The notes below the pieces were generated by a model. The model saw only the letters and a list, made by a program, of their open reading frames with translations. It was not told the origin of the DNA and made no database searches. DNA of 64,000 nt from Notolepis coatsorum (taxonomy: Eukaryota; Chordata; Actinopteri; Aulopiformes; Paralepididae), in assembly GCA_963971535.1 (NCBI GenBank), contig OZ020589.1, forward strand, positions 79,012,036-79,076,035, read 5' to 3'. Both the position numbers and the translations under genes were made by a program. Numbering within the stretch: the first letter of the stretch is position 1; every line of letters begins with the position of its first letter. This document shows positions 11,419 through 21,347 of this stretch, in pieces.

Positions 11419-11914
11419 ACACACCATCGGTGTGTGTACTGTACGTGTGCTGTCATAGCTCCACCTACAGGCCTAATGGAGAACACCAGGAGAACACCAG
11501 GATGTGAATGGAGGGTGAATGTGAGGTATATCGTGTAAATAAGTTTTGATTGATCACAAGACTACACTGGAAAAAAAAAAAAAAAAATTACCAGAACTTA
11601 AAAATATTGAGTTCAGTTACTGTGCATTAAGGTTTTCAGTTTTCAATCCATAATAAGTTAACAGAAAAATAAGTACACAACCACATTATTTCAACCTAAT
11701 AAAACTATGTTTATTGTCATTGTTTTAAGAACACAAGTTGACTTGGTAATACTCACATTTTGAGTAATAAATAAGGCTTTTAACATGTGCAATGTTCAAT
11801 GAAATAGAAAAATAAATAATACAATTTGTTGATTAATCCCACTGGTCACAATGGTGACCGTAATTAATGTTTTTGTTATAAGGCTCTGCAAATGTTACTG
11901 AATGATGTAGCAAT
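11419..11914. other. Outer hAT interior, no gene
   Basis: AT-rich interior of the 9455-13785 element between its two nested hATs. Contains A-run 11572-11587. No coding signal. Confidence 0.5.
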
Positions 11915-12512
11915 CAGTGGCGGCTCGCCACTAGGGGCGCAAGGGCGCCGACCCACCTGCTGGCCAGCTGCTGTTAAATCAGAGAAGAAGACAATAAAAC
12001 TTTTTCGTTTTTGTGTTTTATAGCCCTATAAATAATATAAACATGTTTAAAATGAATAATATTTACTCATTTTAAGTATGTTTGTATTTCCAATGCACAA
12101 TATAACGTTATTATCTAAATAAAAAAAACATCGTTTTCATGAGCAGGAAGTGATGTTTTTTTTTATTTTTTCGTATTTCTCGCCCGGGCTAGAAGCGATA
12201 GCGCTCTGAGTGCGCGTCACAGTTTGATCGCTGTCTCCGTCACAGCCAATCAGTGCATACGGCGTTGTGCGTTAAAATATGACTATTATGTTGGAATCCG
12301 AGCGCGATTTGAAGCGGTCTAGGCAGCAGCGTGAACTTCCGTGAAGAATTTCCATAGCCGCATTTTCGTGGAGACGCTCTCTGATTGGCCGACGCGATGC
12401 CAGTTTTTTTCCATAGCCGCATTTCTCGGGTTGGCTTAGAGAGAGAATGCGCCAGGTTTATTCAAGGACTGAGTATTTTCATTTCGATTTATAGTTAGCT
12501 AAAGCTACCACC

Positions 12513-12603
12513 ATGGAATTGGATAATTCTGTTAAATCCATCAAATCAACACCGTTTGAAAGACGGACAAATCATTGGCCGAATCCAATTTCTAGGTTAT
12601 TAT
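12513..12603 (+). pseudogene. N-terminal stub of a hAT-type transposase ORF
   Basis: ATG at 12513 lies in a strong Kozak setting (CTACCACCATGG) and opens MELDNSVKSIKSTPFERR followed by TNHWPNP. It sits directly after a CpG-rich, CCAAT-bearing stretch. Short N-terminal peptides of this kind (NSVK...PF.RR) resemble the beginning of zinc-finger (TTF-type) hAT transposases. The reading is interrupted within about 30 codons and no zinc finger or catalytic core follows. Interpreted as the start of the deleted transposase gene of the enclosing element. The identification is by resemblance only. Confidence 0.4.
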
Positions 12604-13065
12604 TCCTAGGTTGGTCGGTGGAGATAGTGTTGTTGTGAGAATGATGCAGGCAGCTGTTTGTCTTAGACGAGCGTACCGTGACTGCAAGTTCTTTAGACTG
12701 TTAAGCTTAGGCACTCTTTCAAAGTTGGTTAAGGTTAGAGTTTGTCTTAGAGCATGGCGATAGAACGCCAGGTAGTTTGCAGGCTGTTCGAGGCGGAAAT
12801 GGACAAAGACACAGCTCTTCACTCACACAGCTTGTTGGCTAACAACAAGCTATATGGATGCGGACAATGGATGGACATCAACACAGGCTGGATGGACAAT
12901 GCCATGGAGTGGATATACTTTATCAACAAGCCAACAACAAGGTAGATTAGCGATCTTAACTCTAGTTTAATACATGATACGTTGTCTACTGATGCCGCAT
13001 AACGTTGTAACGTTACAGCTACTGCTAGCTGTTAGCTCCGTTCTTAGCTGGCCACTTTTATAATT

Positions 13066-13166
13066 ACTTCATGGAAACGGAGTAACGTTAACGTTTAAAC
13101 GTTATGTCGAGGTCATACAATACTACAGTCGACATAAGGTTAACGTTACCCCGTTTCCATGAAGTG
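13066..13166. repeat. Imperfect inverted repeat (hairpin)
   Basis: ACTTCATGGAAACGG...TTATGTCGA (13066-13110) pairs with TCGACATAA...CCGTTTCCATGAAG (13129-13166) around an 18-bp loop. About 37 bp of each arm match, with a small bulge (GTTTAAAC) in the left arm. Confidence 0.75.
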
Positions 13167-13209
13167 TTTAAATAGCAGCAATCTTGTTGAAAATGTAACT
13201 TTACTAAAA

Positions 13210-13261
13210 GTCTCTCTCTCTCTCTCTCTCGCTCTCGCTCTCGCTCTCTCTCTCTCTCTCT
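13210..13261. repeat. (CT)n microsatellite with GCTCTC interruptions
   Basis: Simple repeat. A complementary (GA)n tract follows at 13372-13430. Confidence 0.9.
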
Positions 13262-13371
13262 AATTTCGCCGCATGCATGTGGGACATAACCACTCAGACA
13301 ATGAATGGTAACTTGTTTAAAATAACGAGCTTTACAAATGTGTTTATTATTGAATGGATCTGACATCATCT

Positions 13372-13430
13372 GAGAGAGAGAGAGAGAGCGAGAGAGAGAG
13401 AGAGAGCGAGAGAGAGAGAGAGAGAGAGAG
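13372..13430. repeat. (GA)n microsatellite
   Basis: GAGA repeats with GCGAGA interruptions, in inverted orientation relative to 13210-13261. Confidence 0.9.
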
Positions 13431-14135
13431 CTGTGCGTGTTTGTGTTGGGCTTTTTTTACCAAACATTTGCAAAATGTTTGGTATAGCGCCCCTAGTGGC
13501 GAAGTACCCAGCGGCCGCCACTGGTAGCAATGTATTTCCAGCTAAATTGAAATAATAAACAAATAAAGGGTCTCAATTAAATATGTGGTAGTAAAAAGAA
13601 CCTGTGGGAGGATTTCAACAAGATAAATGCGACAACAGTGCAAAATATTTCACTATAATATTAAAAAAAAAAAAAAAAAAAGATTATATATATTTTTTTT
13701 CTTTTTTGTGCTGCTGCCCCCTGTGCCTATGCAAATGCCCCCGCGTGCCTGTGCAGGCACGCGTGCCTAGGGTTGCCTACCCCTGAGCTATAGTAACGTT
13801 AGAAATTGCCGTCATCGCCTAGTGATATAAAGTAATATAATGTAAATATTAAAGTAGCAGACATGTAAATGATATAACGCAACAGTGATCAATGCACATT
13901 GTGTTAATAAGTACCAGAAATTGCTGTAACAGTAGTAGTTCTGCCGTTCTGTCCCGCTGAAATCAAGTCGACAGCGCTGAGTGCAAAAACAAATTGGAAC
14001 TAAGGGAGCTACGTGAACCACGTGATCGCGTGGTGGCGAGATCAAAGAGTGTTGCAACTCTCTCTTCTATGGCTCTGGCTAAACCGTGGCCATGGTGAAA
14101 CCCAAAGGAATAGATTTATATTTACATTTTTACAT

Positions 14136-14137
<2 letters not shown>

Positions 14138-14219
<82 letters not shown>
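14138..14219. repeat. (GA)n microsatellite, about 41 units
   Basis: Uninterrupted AG repeat of about 80 bp. Confidence 0.95.
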
Positions 14220-14618
14220 ACGTGGAACAGCTCCAGTGTCTAGCTAACTTCTAGCTAGTGTGGCCTAATTCTAGTCCTCTAAACCAGTGGTTCTCAACTG
14301 GTCTAGCCTCAGGACCCAACATTTTCCTTAGTCATTAAGTCGCGACCCAAATCTTTGAACCACTATGATTTATTTCACTTTTTCTTTTTTGCAGTAATAC
14401 ACAATCTTTCATGCACTGTTAAAGACACATGAAATAAACACAAAAAAGTGCAACAACAGTGCAACTAAGGCTAAAAACCCAATGAAATAAAATAATAATA
14501 AATAATATATGCTTCTTAGCAGATTTCTTAGCTTAACATAACAGACCTAAGTTTTGGGGAACTAATGGGATAACGGGTTGCAACAAAAGTGCAACTAGGG
14601 CTAAAAACACAATGAAAT

Positions 14619-14742
<124 letters not shown>

Positions 14743-14780
14743 CCTTCTTAGCAGACTTCTTAGCTTAACATCCCAGGGAA

Positions 14781-14945
14781 CTAATGGGATAACTGGGGAT
14801 GTTGTTTGCTCCTGACAAAGTCTGGGGTGATGGTAGACAAAGCAACTCTGAGGTCATGCTCAATGTCCAATATTTTCCTCTGCTTTGTCTTCAGCTGGAC
14901 CAGAGCTGAGAAGCCACTTTCACAAAGATAGGTAGTTTTTTTTTT
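14781..14945 (-). pseudogene. hAT transposase C-terminal fragment (Charlie/ZBED5-like)
   Basis: The minus-strand frame reads TTYLCESGFSALVQLKTKQR, then DIEHDLRVALSTITPDF, ending SKQHPQLSH and stop at 14781. The YLCESGFSAL...K...LRVALS pattern is the characteristic end of hAT transposases of the Charlie/ZBED5/FAM200 type. The hATC core upstream and the catalytic domain are missing, because the frame runs into the right terminal inverted repeat. It fixes the orientation of the MITE as minus strand. Confidence 0.7.
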
Positions 14946-15034
14946 TTTTACACACACATCCGCGACCCACTCAAAATGGCCCCGCGACCCACTTTTGGGT
15001 CGCGACCCACCAGTTGAGAAACACTGCTCTAGTC

Positions 15035-15650
15035 TAAACCACCTTTTAACACTTGTACCAAATATGTCAATATTCATTTACAGAACAACATTTCAACTCA
15101 AACAGTACATATTTCCCAAACATAACCTTTATAATCCCCTTGGAGATACTTAACTCCACACTTTAATGATTAATGGGAAATTGTATTTCAACACTCTATT
15201 TTAATGTACCACGAGACACGGCACCATCAATAGACGGTCAACTTCTAAATCACTTTACTTGTCGTCTTAAACTTCTTAAACTTGACTCAAACATTGGGCT
15301 CTCGACATTGCATGTATCATTATTAACCTTTATGTGTGTTTTGTAATGTATACCCACCGATGAACAGGGATGCGTTCTTCATGGGACGAGGCTGCACTCC
15401 GTGCAGCCAAAGATTTGAGCAGAAACGCGTGCACACAGGAATGCGCTGCACTCGCTATAAGTACCCACTTGGGCTACTTTGCATATCAATAGCGCCGGTC
15501 GTCAGGTGTGTTAAATACGTTCTCAGATACATTCACACCTAACTTGTGAATGAAATGTGTTACATTCCATTCGTAGAGGCAATTAGGCATCGTCTTTAGT
15601 CTGTGCCAGAGTCATGATTATAAGGCTCTGGACTGTGCTTAAGCGAGGGA
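15035..15650. other. No recognised feature
   Basis: Short ORFs only. A small GGCTGCACTCCGTGCAGCC palindrome lies at about 15390-15408. Confidence 0.45.
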
Positions 15651-15654
15651 ACAT

Positions 15655-15740
15655 TTATGCGCATGCGTGGGAGCGCGCGCACGCGCCGGGAGCGCGTGTG
15701 CACGTGGCGTCATTAGCGTGCGTGCAATCAGAGTTGATAT
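15655..15740. promoter_or_regulatory. CpG-rich, possible promoter-like segment
   Basis: A dense run of GCGC/CACGTG-like motifs (TTATGCGCATGCGTGGGAGC, GTGCACGTGGCGTCA) immediately upstream of the 81-bp repeat and the LINE. It could be the 5' regulatory end of the LINE or of the unit carrying the 81-bp repeat. This is inference from composition only. Confidence 0.3.
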
Positions 15741-15756
15741 GAGGAACGCACCGCTG

Positions 15757-15837
15757 CCTATGAAACAGGTTGTAGTTAGTCATGGACAAAAGGAGGCGCG
15801 GACATGATGTTACTGGTTCTGAATCCTCTCAGTTGTG
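15757..15837 (+). repeat. 81-bp repeat, copy 2 (pair with 345-425)
   Basis: Essentially identical to 345-425. Here it lies about 105 bp upstream of the LINE ORF, so it may be part of the LINE 5' UTR or of the insertion target. Confidence 0.6.
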
Positions 15838-18800
15838 AGGATCAGCTGCCTTGTGTGCCTGTAGGTAGCAAAGTACGGTTCCCTAGAAGGCAAAGTTACT
15901 GAACACAAGTCCTATACTGCCACCTATTGACCAAATTATATTAATGTTGTCCATTAAGTATGACATGACTGTGGCGCCGCTACGTCCGGCTGCCTGTCTG
16001 TGCGCTCCGTCGAGACTGTGCATACTTTTGTTAATATTTATAGTTTTAAGAGTTTTGTCTGTACCAACAGTAGGTGCATTTAATGTGTATGACCGTCAGT
16101 CACTAATAGACATTGGATTACGGGAAACTTACCGACTGGATTACTCTCTGGATCAGCTCTCTGAACCGCAACAATGGCCCGTTGAGATCTTGAGGACATC
16201 AGGACCGGATCTCGCCCCCAGGGACAAAGGACCCAGACGGCGAGGAAAGAGAGCTGGAGTCCGTAACAGGCTGAGAACCAGGCGGCACAGGACACCACTA
16301 CCCAGTATATTGCTAGCCAATGTACAATCAATAGACAATAAACTAGACGACATCCGAGCAAGGATTCAATTCCAGAGAGACGTTAGGGACTGTAACGTTC
16401 TCTTCTTCATCGAGACGTGGCTGGCGCCAGAAGTCCCAGACCACGCCATCCTACCGGCCGATCATTTCTTCATTCACCGCAAGGATAGAACAGCAGAATC
16501 CGGTAAACAACGTGGAGGAGGTATTGCCTTCATGTTGAACAAAAATTGGAGTGACCCAACTAACGTGAAGGAACTATCCAACCACTGCTCCCCAGAACTG
16601 GAATATATAACCATCAAGTGTCGTCCTTTCTTCCTCCCGAGGGAGTTAACGGCGATCGTCCTGGTCGGAGTGTATATTCCACCGCAAGCTGAAGCCAGCA
16701 ACAAGGTTGCGCTCTCCAGACTACACGACGAGGTAAATAGAATCCAAGAGGCGAATGTTAACGCCGCCATTTTAGTTCTGGGAGATTTCAATAGCGCCAA
16801 TCTGAGAAAGGTATTGCCCGACTTCTATCAGCATGTGACTTGCAACACCAGAGGCGGTAACATCCTAGATCACTGTTACACGCAATTTAAAGGTGGCTAC
16901 AAGGCTCATTCTGATAGTGGCTTCGGTAAGTCAGATCACGCATCAATTTTTCTTACACCGAAGTACAGACAGAGAATTAAAAGTACTCCCGTAGTCTCGC
17001 GAGAGGTGCAAAAATGGGATGTGACGTCAGAGGATACGATCCGGTCAGTGTTTCACAACACAGACTGGAATGTGTTCCGCGACACAGATAACATTAATGC
17101 CTACACGGAGACAGTGCTGGACTATGTTTGTACTAGGGTGAAAGAAACAATCCCCACTACCAAAATGAAAGTTTACCCAAATCAAAAACCCTGGGTAGAC
17201 AAATCCGTCCGTGAAGCTCTGAGAGAGCGCACCAAAGCATACAACGACGGCCTAGAGGCAGGCAACATGAATGACCACAAGGTGGCGCGATACAACGTAA
17301 GGAGGACTGTGTCAGAGGCCAAACGACGCTACAGGGATAAAATTGAACTCCAGTTTGAACAAGCTGACTCTAGAGCTATGTGGCAGGGGCTCAAAACGAT
17401 GACAGACTACAAAGGCGCCTCCCTCAAACTGAACAGTGACATCTCCTTAGCAAATGACCTCAATACCTTCTATGCGAGGTTTGATGCTGGTAATAACAAC
17501 ACCAGCTCACAAGCCTCGGCAATGGGGGGGGGGGGGTCGGCTGCTGATGGAGGCGCAGTGTTCAGGGTAACAGAGCATGAGGTGAGGCGGACCTTTAAAA
17601 AAGTGAATATCAGGAAGGCAGCAGGTCCAGACGGCATCCCCGGCCGCGTCCTAAAAGTCTGTGCCGACCAACTGGCCCCAGTATTCACTGACATATTTAA
17701 CCTGTCCTTAGAACAGGCTGTCATCCCCACCTGCCTGAAGAAGTCCACTATTATCCCTGTACCCAAAAAATCCAAGCCTGCTTGCCTCAACGACTACCGC
17801 CCTGTAGCTCTCACCTCCATAGCCATGAAGTGCTTCGAGAAGCTAGTAAAGGGCTACATCTGCTCCTCCCTCCCCATCAACATGGACCCCCTGCAATTTG
17901 CATACCGCCCCAACAGGTCCACGGAGGACGCCATATCCCATGTGCTGCACACAGCAGCATCACACCTGGACAAGAGGCAGGGGAACTATGTGAGAATGCT
18001 ATTCATCGACTACAGCTCGGCATTCAATACCATAGTCCCCTCCATACTCATAGCCAAGCTCAGGGACCTGGGCTTGGGCTATGACCTCTGCCAGTGGGTC
18101 TTGGACTTCCTGACTGGCAGACCCCAGGTGGTGAGAGCAGGCAACTGCACCTCCTCATCCATCACCCTCAACATAGGGGCCCCCCAGGGCTGTGTTCTGA
18201 GTCCCCTCCTCTACTCCCTGTACACACACGACTGTGTGGCTCAGCGGAGTAGCAATACAATCGTCAAATTTGCTGACGACACAGTGGTGGTGGGCCTGAT
18301 CTCTGCCAACGACGAGAGGGCCTACCTGGAAGAGGTCAAGGTCCTGGCGGGATGGTGCCAGGAAAACAGCCTCTCCCTGAATGTCAGCAAAACAAAGGAG
18401 ATGATTGTGGACTTCAGGAGGTCGGGGGTCAAGGACTACAGCCCCCTCAGCATCGACGGGGCACCGGTTGAGAGAGTCAACAGCTTTAAGTACCTCGGAG
18501 CCTACATATCCGAGGACTTGACATGGACCACACACATTAACAGTGTTGTGAAGAAGGCACGACAACGCCTCTACTTCCTCAGGCGCCTAAGGAAGTTCCA
18601 AGTCAGCCAGAAGATCCTTAAGAACTTCTACTCATGTACAATAGAGAGCATCTTGACCGGCAACATCACCTCCTGGTTTGGGAATAGCACTGCACAAGAC
18701 CAAAGCAGACTACAAAGAGTGACACGTTCAGCCGAACGCACAATTGGAGGGGGGCTCCCCACCCTCCAGAACATTTACTACAAGCGTTGCAAGGGCAAGG

Positions 18801-19463
18801 CTAAGAGAATCTTTAAAGACTCCAGTCACCCGAACAACTGCCTCTTTGAACTGCTGCCGTCAGGCAAGCGATACAGGAGTCTCAAGGCGAGCACAGAAAG
18901 ACTCAGAAGAAGCTTCTATCCCCAGGCCATCAGGCTGCTAAACGAACAATGAATGAACACTACACAACAACAACCACCAAACGCACATAGCACACACATC
19001 CACACGCACACACTCACTTTAAACAAACACACTGTAGCACCCACTCCACACACTTATAGCACACACCCACTTTAAACAAACACACTGTAGCACCCACTCC
19101 CCACACTTTATATTTATGGATGAAGGATTGCACTACAACTCGTACACCTTACTGTAAATTGTACCTAAAATTGTACCTCATCCCATTTCTGCTTTGCACT
19201 AGATAGTACTGTACATTAGTACACTGCATAGTATTGTGTATTGTATATTATATGGTAACTCAGAACATTGTACATATGTCTATACCGAACACTGTGACCT
19301 CATTTTCTTCTTCTAAATTCATGCTATATTATGTTATTATGTTATTTGATACTATCTTGTCTAGCACAGTCTCTGGAGCGTAACAGTAAGAAGCATTTTG
19401 TATGAAAGTATTCTGTACTTCTGTATGACAACTATTAAAGAACTTGAACTTGAACTTGAACTT
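15838..19463 (+). mobile_element. LINE (L2/CR1-type, Jockey superfamily), apparently near full length
   Basis: A single long ORF (15944-18952) with endonuclease and reverse transcriptase is followed by about 0.5 kb of 3' UTR. The element ends ATTAAAGAACTTGAAC with TGAACT repeats at 19437-19463. This short tandem tail replaces poly(A), as usual in CR1/L2-like LINEs. The 5' limit is uncertain (15838 is where the similarity with the other 81-bp repeat ends). CA-rich repeats of the form CACACTGTAGCACCCACTCC are duplicated in the UTR (19027-19103). Confidence 0.75.
15944..18952 (+). CDS. LINE polyprotein: APE endonuclease plus reverse transcriptase (intact ORF)
   Basis: 1002 residues without a stop. 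Residues about 120-340 are an APE-type endonuclease, with ANVQSIDNK (Asn), FFIETWL (Glu), LVLGDFNSAN (Asp/Asn, about residue 280), LDHCYT and KSDHAS (Asp/His, about residue 330) all present. Residues about 540-830 are the reverse transcriptase: KAAGPDGIPG, LNDYRPVALTS, FIDYSSAFNTI (first catalytic Asp, about 690), QGCVLSPLLYSLYTHD and KFADDTVVVG (catalytic pair, about 777). The C-terminus keeps RLQRVTRSAERTIGG and SFYPQAIRLLNEQ. All catalytic residues are visible, so the protein could be functional. Oddities: residues about 22-45 are strongly hydrophobic (LCILLLIFIVLRVLSV), like a signal or membrane segment, and a run of G at about 17524-17537 encodes a glycine tract, a frameshift hotspot. A second in-frame ATG lies at residue 8. 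An N-terminal ORF1-type protein is not seen. Confidence 0.9.
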   Translation: MLSIKYDMTVAPLRPAACLCAPSRLCILLLIFIVLRVLSVPTVGAFNVYDRQSLIDIGLRETYRLDYSLDQLSEPQQWPVEILRTSGPDLAPRDKGPRRRGKRAGVRNRLRTRRHRTPLPSILLANVQSIDNKLDDIRARIQFQRDVRDCNVLFFIETWLAPEVPDHAILPADHFFIHRKDRTAESGKQRGGGIAFMLNKNWSDPTNVKELSNHCSPELEYITIKCRPFFLPRELTAIVLVGVYIPPQAEASNKVALSRLHDEVNRIQEANVNAAILVLGDFNSANLRKVLPDFYQHVTCNTRGGNILDHCYTQFKGGYKAHSDSGFGKSDHASIFLTPKYRQRIKSTPVVSREVQKWDVTSEDTIRSVFHNTDWNVFRDTDNINAYTETVLDYVCTRVKETIPTTKMKVYPNQKPWVDKSVREALRERTKAYNDGLEAGNMNDHKVARYNVRRTVSEAKRRYRDKIELQFEQADSRAMWQGLKTMTDYKGASLKLNSDISLANDLNTFYARFDAGNNNTSSQASAMGGGGSAADGGAVFRVTEHEVRRTFKKVNIRKAAGPDGIPGRVLKVCADQLAPVFTDIFNLSLEQAVIPTCLKKSTIIPVPKKSKPACLNDYRPVALTSIAMKCFEKLVKGYICSSLPINMDPLQFAYRPNRSTEDAISHVLHTAASHLDKRQGNYVRMLFIDYSSAFNTIVPSILIAKLRDLGLGYDLCQWVLDFLTGRPQVVRAGNCTSSSITLNIGAPQGCVLSPLLYSLYTHDCVAQRSSNTIVKFADDTVVVGLISANDERAYLEEVKVLAGWCQENSLSLNVSKTKEMIVDFRRSGVKDYSPLSIDGAPVERVNSFKYLGAYISEDLTWTTHINSVVKKARQRLYFLRRLRKFQVSQKILKNFYSCTIESILTGNITSWFGNSTAQDQSRLQRVTRSAERTIGGGLPTLQNIYYKRCKGKAKRIFKDSSHPNNCLFELLPSGKRYRSLKASTERLRRSFYPQAIRLLNEQ

Positions 19464-19734
19464 CTACCTTGTTTCTGATGGAGGTAATCCTGTACCAGTA
19501 TGTTCACACCGGTTTGACACATAATCTAATGATATTAACGTGATACCACTTCTAGTGGGCATCACACATGCCTGAAAAGGAGAAGAGAACATTGAACAAA
19601 TTAGAAGAGCTTCTTGGGGTAACTGTACATTGGATTATCGACTAAACCTTACTTGGTTCCAAGAAGAGGGTCTTGTGTATTATTGGGTTTAATAGGACAT
19701 TTATTGTACATTGGAGGGGGTTGCGTTATTTGCA
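19464..19734. other. No recognised feature
   Basis: Sequence between two retroposons, with no ORF or repeat identified. Confidence 0.4.
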
Positions 19735-19966
19735 TATCGTATATGTCACAAATGTAACAGTACTACCTGTATGTCATGTATGTCCCTATGTCATAAATGT
19801 CATCATGAATTGAAAATGGGGGACCCTGGTGTAAACAAGACGAAAGTCTTTCTCTGGTCTGCATCCCCTTAACAATTGTGTGTATTGAGCTGTACTGTAC
19901 TGTACCCATTCTGCAATCTGTTAAATAAAGTTGTCATTCATTCATTCATTAATTCATTCATTCACA
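19735..19966 (+). mobile_element. 5'-truncated LINE tail (ATTC-tailed family)
   Basis: Contains GAATTGAAAATGGGGGACCC, the GTACTGTACCCATTCTGCAA block and AATAAAGTTGTC followed by ATTC repeats. Same family as 6290-6436 and 56585-56824. Confidence 0.75.
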
Positions 19967-19984
19967 ACAATTAAATATAATCAG

Positions 19985-20862
19985 TACTGGTGTGGCTAGT
20001 AGCTGGTGTAGCTAGTAGCTGGTGTGGCTAGCTGGTGTGGTTAGTAGCTGGTGTGGCTAGCTGGTGTGGCTAGCAGCTGGTGTGGCTAGCTGGTGTGGCT
20101 AGCAGCTGGTGTGGCTAGCAGCTGGTTTGGCTAGCAGCTGGTGTGGCTAGTAGCTGGTGTAGCTAGGAGCTGGTGTGGCTAGCTGGTGTGGCTAGCAGCT
20201 GGTGTGGCTAGTAGATGGTGTGGCTAGTAGCTGGTGTAGCTAGTAGCTGGTATGGCTAACAGCTGGTGTGGCTATTAGCTGGTGTGGCTAGCAGCTGGTG
20301 TGGCTAGCAGCTGGTGTGGCTAGTAGCTGGTGTAGCTAGTAGCTGGTGTGGCTAGTAGCTGGTGTAGCTAGTAGCTGGTGTGGCTAGCATCTGGTGTGGC
20401 TATTAGCTGTTGTGGCTAGCAGCTGGTGTGGCTAGCAGCTGGTGTGGCTAGTAGCTGGTGTGGCTAGCAGCTGGTGTGGCTAGCAGCTGGTGTGGCTAGC
20501 TGGTGTGGCTAGTAGCTGGTGTAGCTAGTAGCTGGTGTGGCTAGCAGCTGGTGTGGCTAGTAGCTGGTGTGGCTAGCAGCTGGTGTGGCTAGCTGGTGTG
20601 ACTAGTAGCTGGTGTGGCTACTGTAGCAGCTGGTGTGCCTACAGTAGCTGTTTGGCTAGCAGCTGGTGTGGCTAGTAGCTGATGTAGCTAGTAGCTGGTG
20701 TGGCTAGCAGCTGGTGTGGCTAGTAGCTGGTGTGGCTAGCAGCTGGTGTGGCTAGCTGGTGTGGCTAGTAGCTGGTGTGGCTACTGTAGCAGCTGGTGTG
20801 CCTACAGTAGCTGTTTGGCTAGCAGCTGGTGTGGCTAGTAGCTGGTGTGGCTAGCAGCTCAA
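19985..20862. repeat. 16-bp minisatellite (AGCTGGTGTGGCTAGY)
   Basis: About 880 bp of units AGCTGGTGTGGCTAGC or ...TAGT, mixed with a shorter form that drops AGTAGCTGG spacing, and with GTAGCTAG variants. A higher-order segment (GGTGTGGCTACTGTAGCAGC ... GTAGCTGTTTGGC) appears twice, near 20610 and 20780. Confidence 0.9.
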
Positions 20863-21059
20863 AGTTCACTCGTGCTCAACCAATAAGGGAGCATAAAAAA
20901 AATACCCACGTGGGGTTTCAGCCAATGAAGGCGCATATCATTGGTTACTGGCCTTGAAAATGAGTCACGCTGAAAGATGCAATAATGTGTATTCAGCTGG
21001 GAACCACCTACGCACGAATGCGCATCCAGTTGTTAAAGGTATATACACACCAATGTGTA

Positions 21060-21347
21060 TCCTGATGTCAATGGGTTAAATAACCCTTAAAGTAAAAATT
21101 AAGGAAATGATACATAGAAAGCAGAAAGTTAAGGTGTTTTTAAGGACCTATAAGGACTAATAATTTGTCCGTACAAAGTCAAATTAAGGGGTATTAAAAA
21201 GTCATTAATTATCCCTTATTTTATCCAATCACAAAAACAGCACCTTAAATACACCTTAAATGTAAGATTAAGGGGGTTTCCTTAATTGACAGAATTAAGG
21301 TGAAATTAAGGGGTCCAGTTAAAAAATTAAGGGCCCCTTCTATTTTA
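21060..21347. repeat. TTAAGG-rich repeat-like stretch; target of TTAA element
   Basis: Many TTAAGG and CCTTAA motifs, continuing on the other side of the piggyBac-like element (26842-26905, AATTAAGGGGAAATTAA). Its TTAA richness makes it an obvious target for a TTAA-specific transposase. No gene. Confidence 0.5.

Larger units (their letters stand above)
11915..13523. mobile_element. hAT transposon nested in 9455-13785 (CAGTGGCGGC family)
   Basis: Begins CAGTGGCGGCTCGCC and ends GCGGCCGCCACTG. The subterminal GCCACTAGGGGCGC on the left mirrors GCGCCCCTAGTGGC on the right (about 13489-13502). Bounded by GTAGCAAT at 11907-11914 and 13524-13531, a perfect 8-bp duplication. It keeps a CpG-containing promoter-like segment (12175-12500) and the first codons of a transposase-like ORF at 12513. 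The body of the gene is deleted. An imperfect hairpin (13066-13166) and CT/GA microsatellites sit near the right end. Confidence 0.9.
9455..13785. mobile_element. hAT transposon (outer), CAGGGGTCAGCAACC family
   Basis: Starts CAGGGGTCAGCAACC and ends GGTTGCCTACCCCTG, a 15-bp terminal inverted repeat with one mismatch plus a 1-base shift. It is bounded by AGCTATAG at 9447-9454 and 13786-13793, a perfect 8-bp duplication. Two other hAT elements (9750-11410 and 11915-13523) lie inside, each with its own duplication. After subtracting them about 1.06 kb remains. That remainder encodes no transposase, so this is a non-autonomous hAT. Confidence 0.9.

Noticed and set aside
19985-20862. CRISPR-like or regulatory repeat array
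   Set aside because: Units are contiguous with no unique spacers, and the genome is vertebrate. It is a minisatellite.
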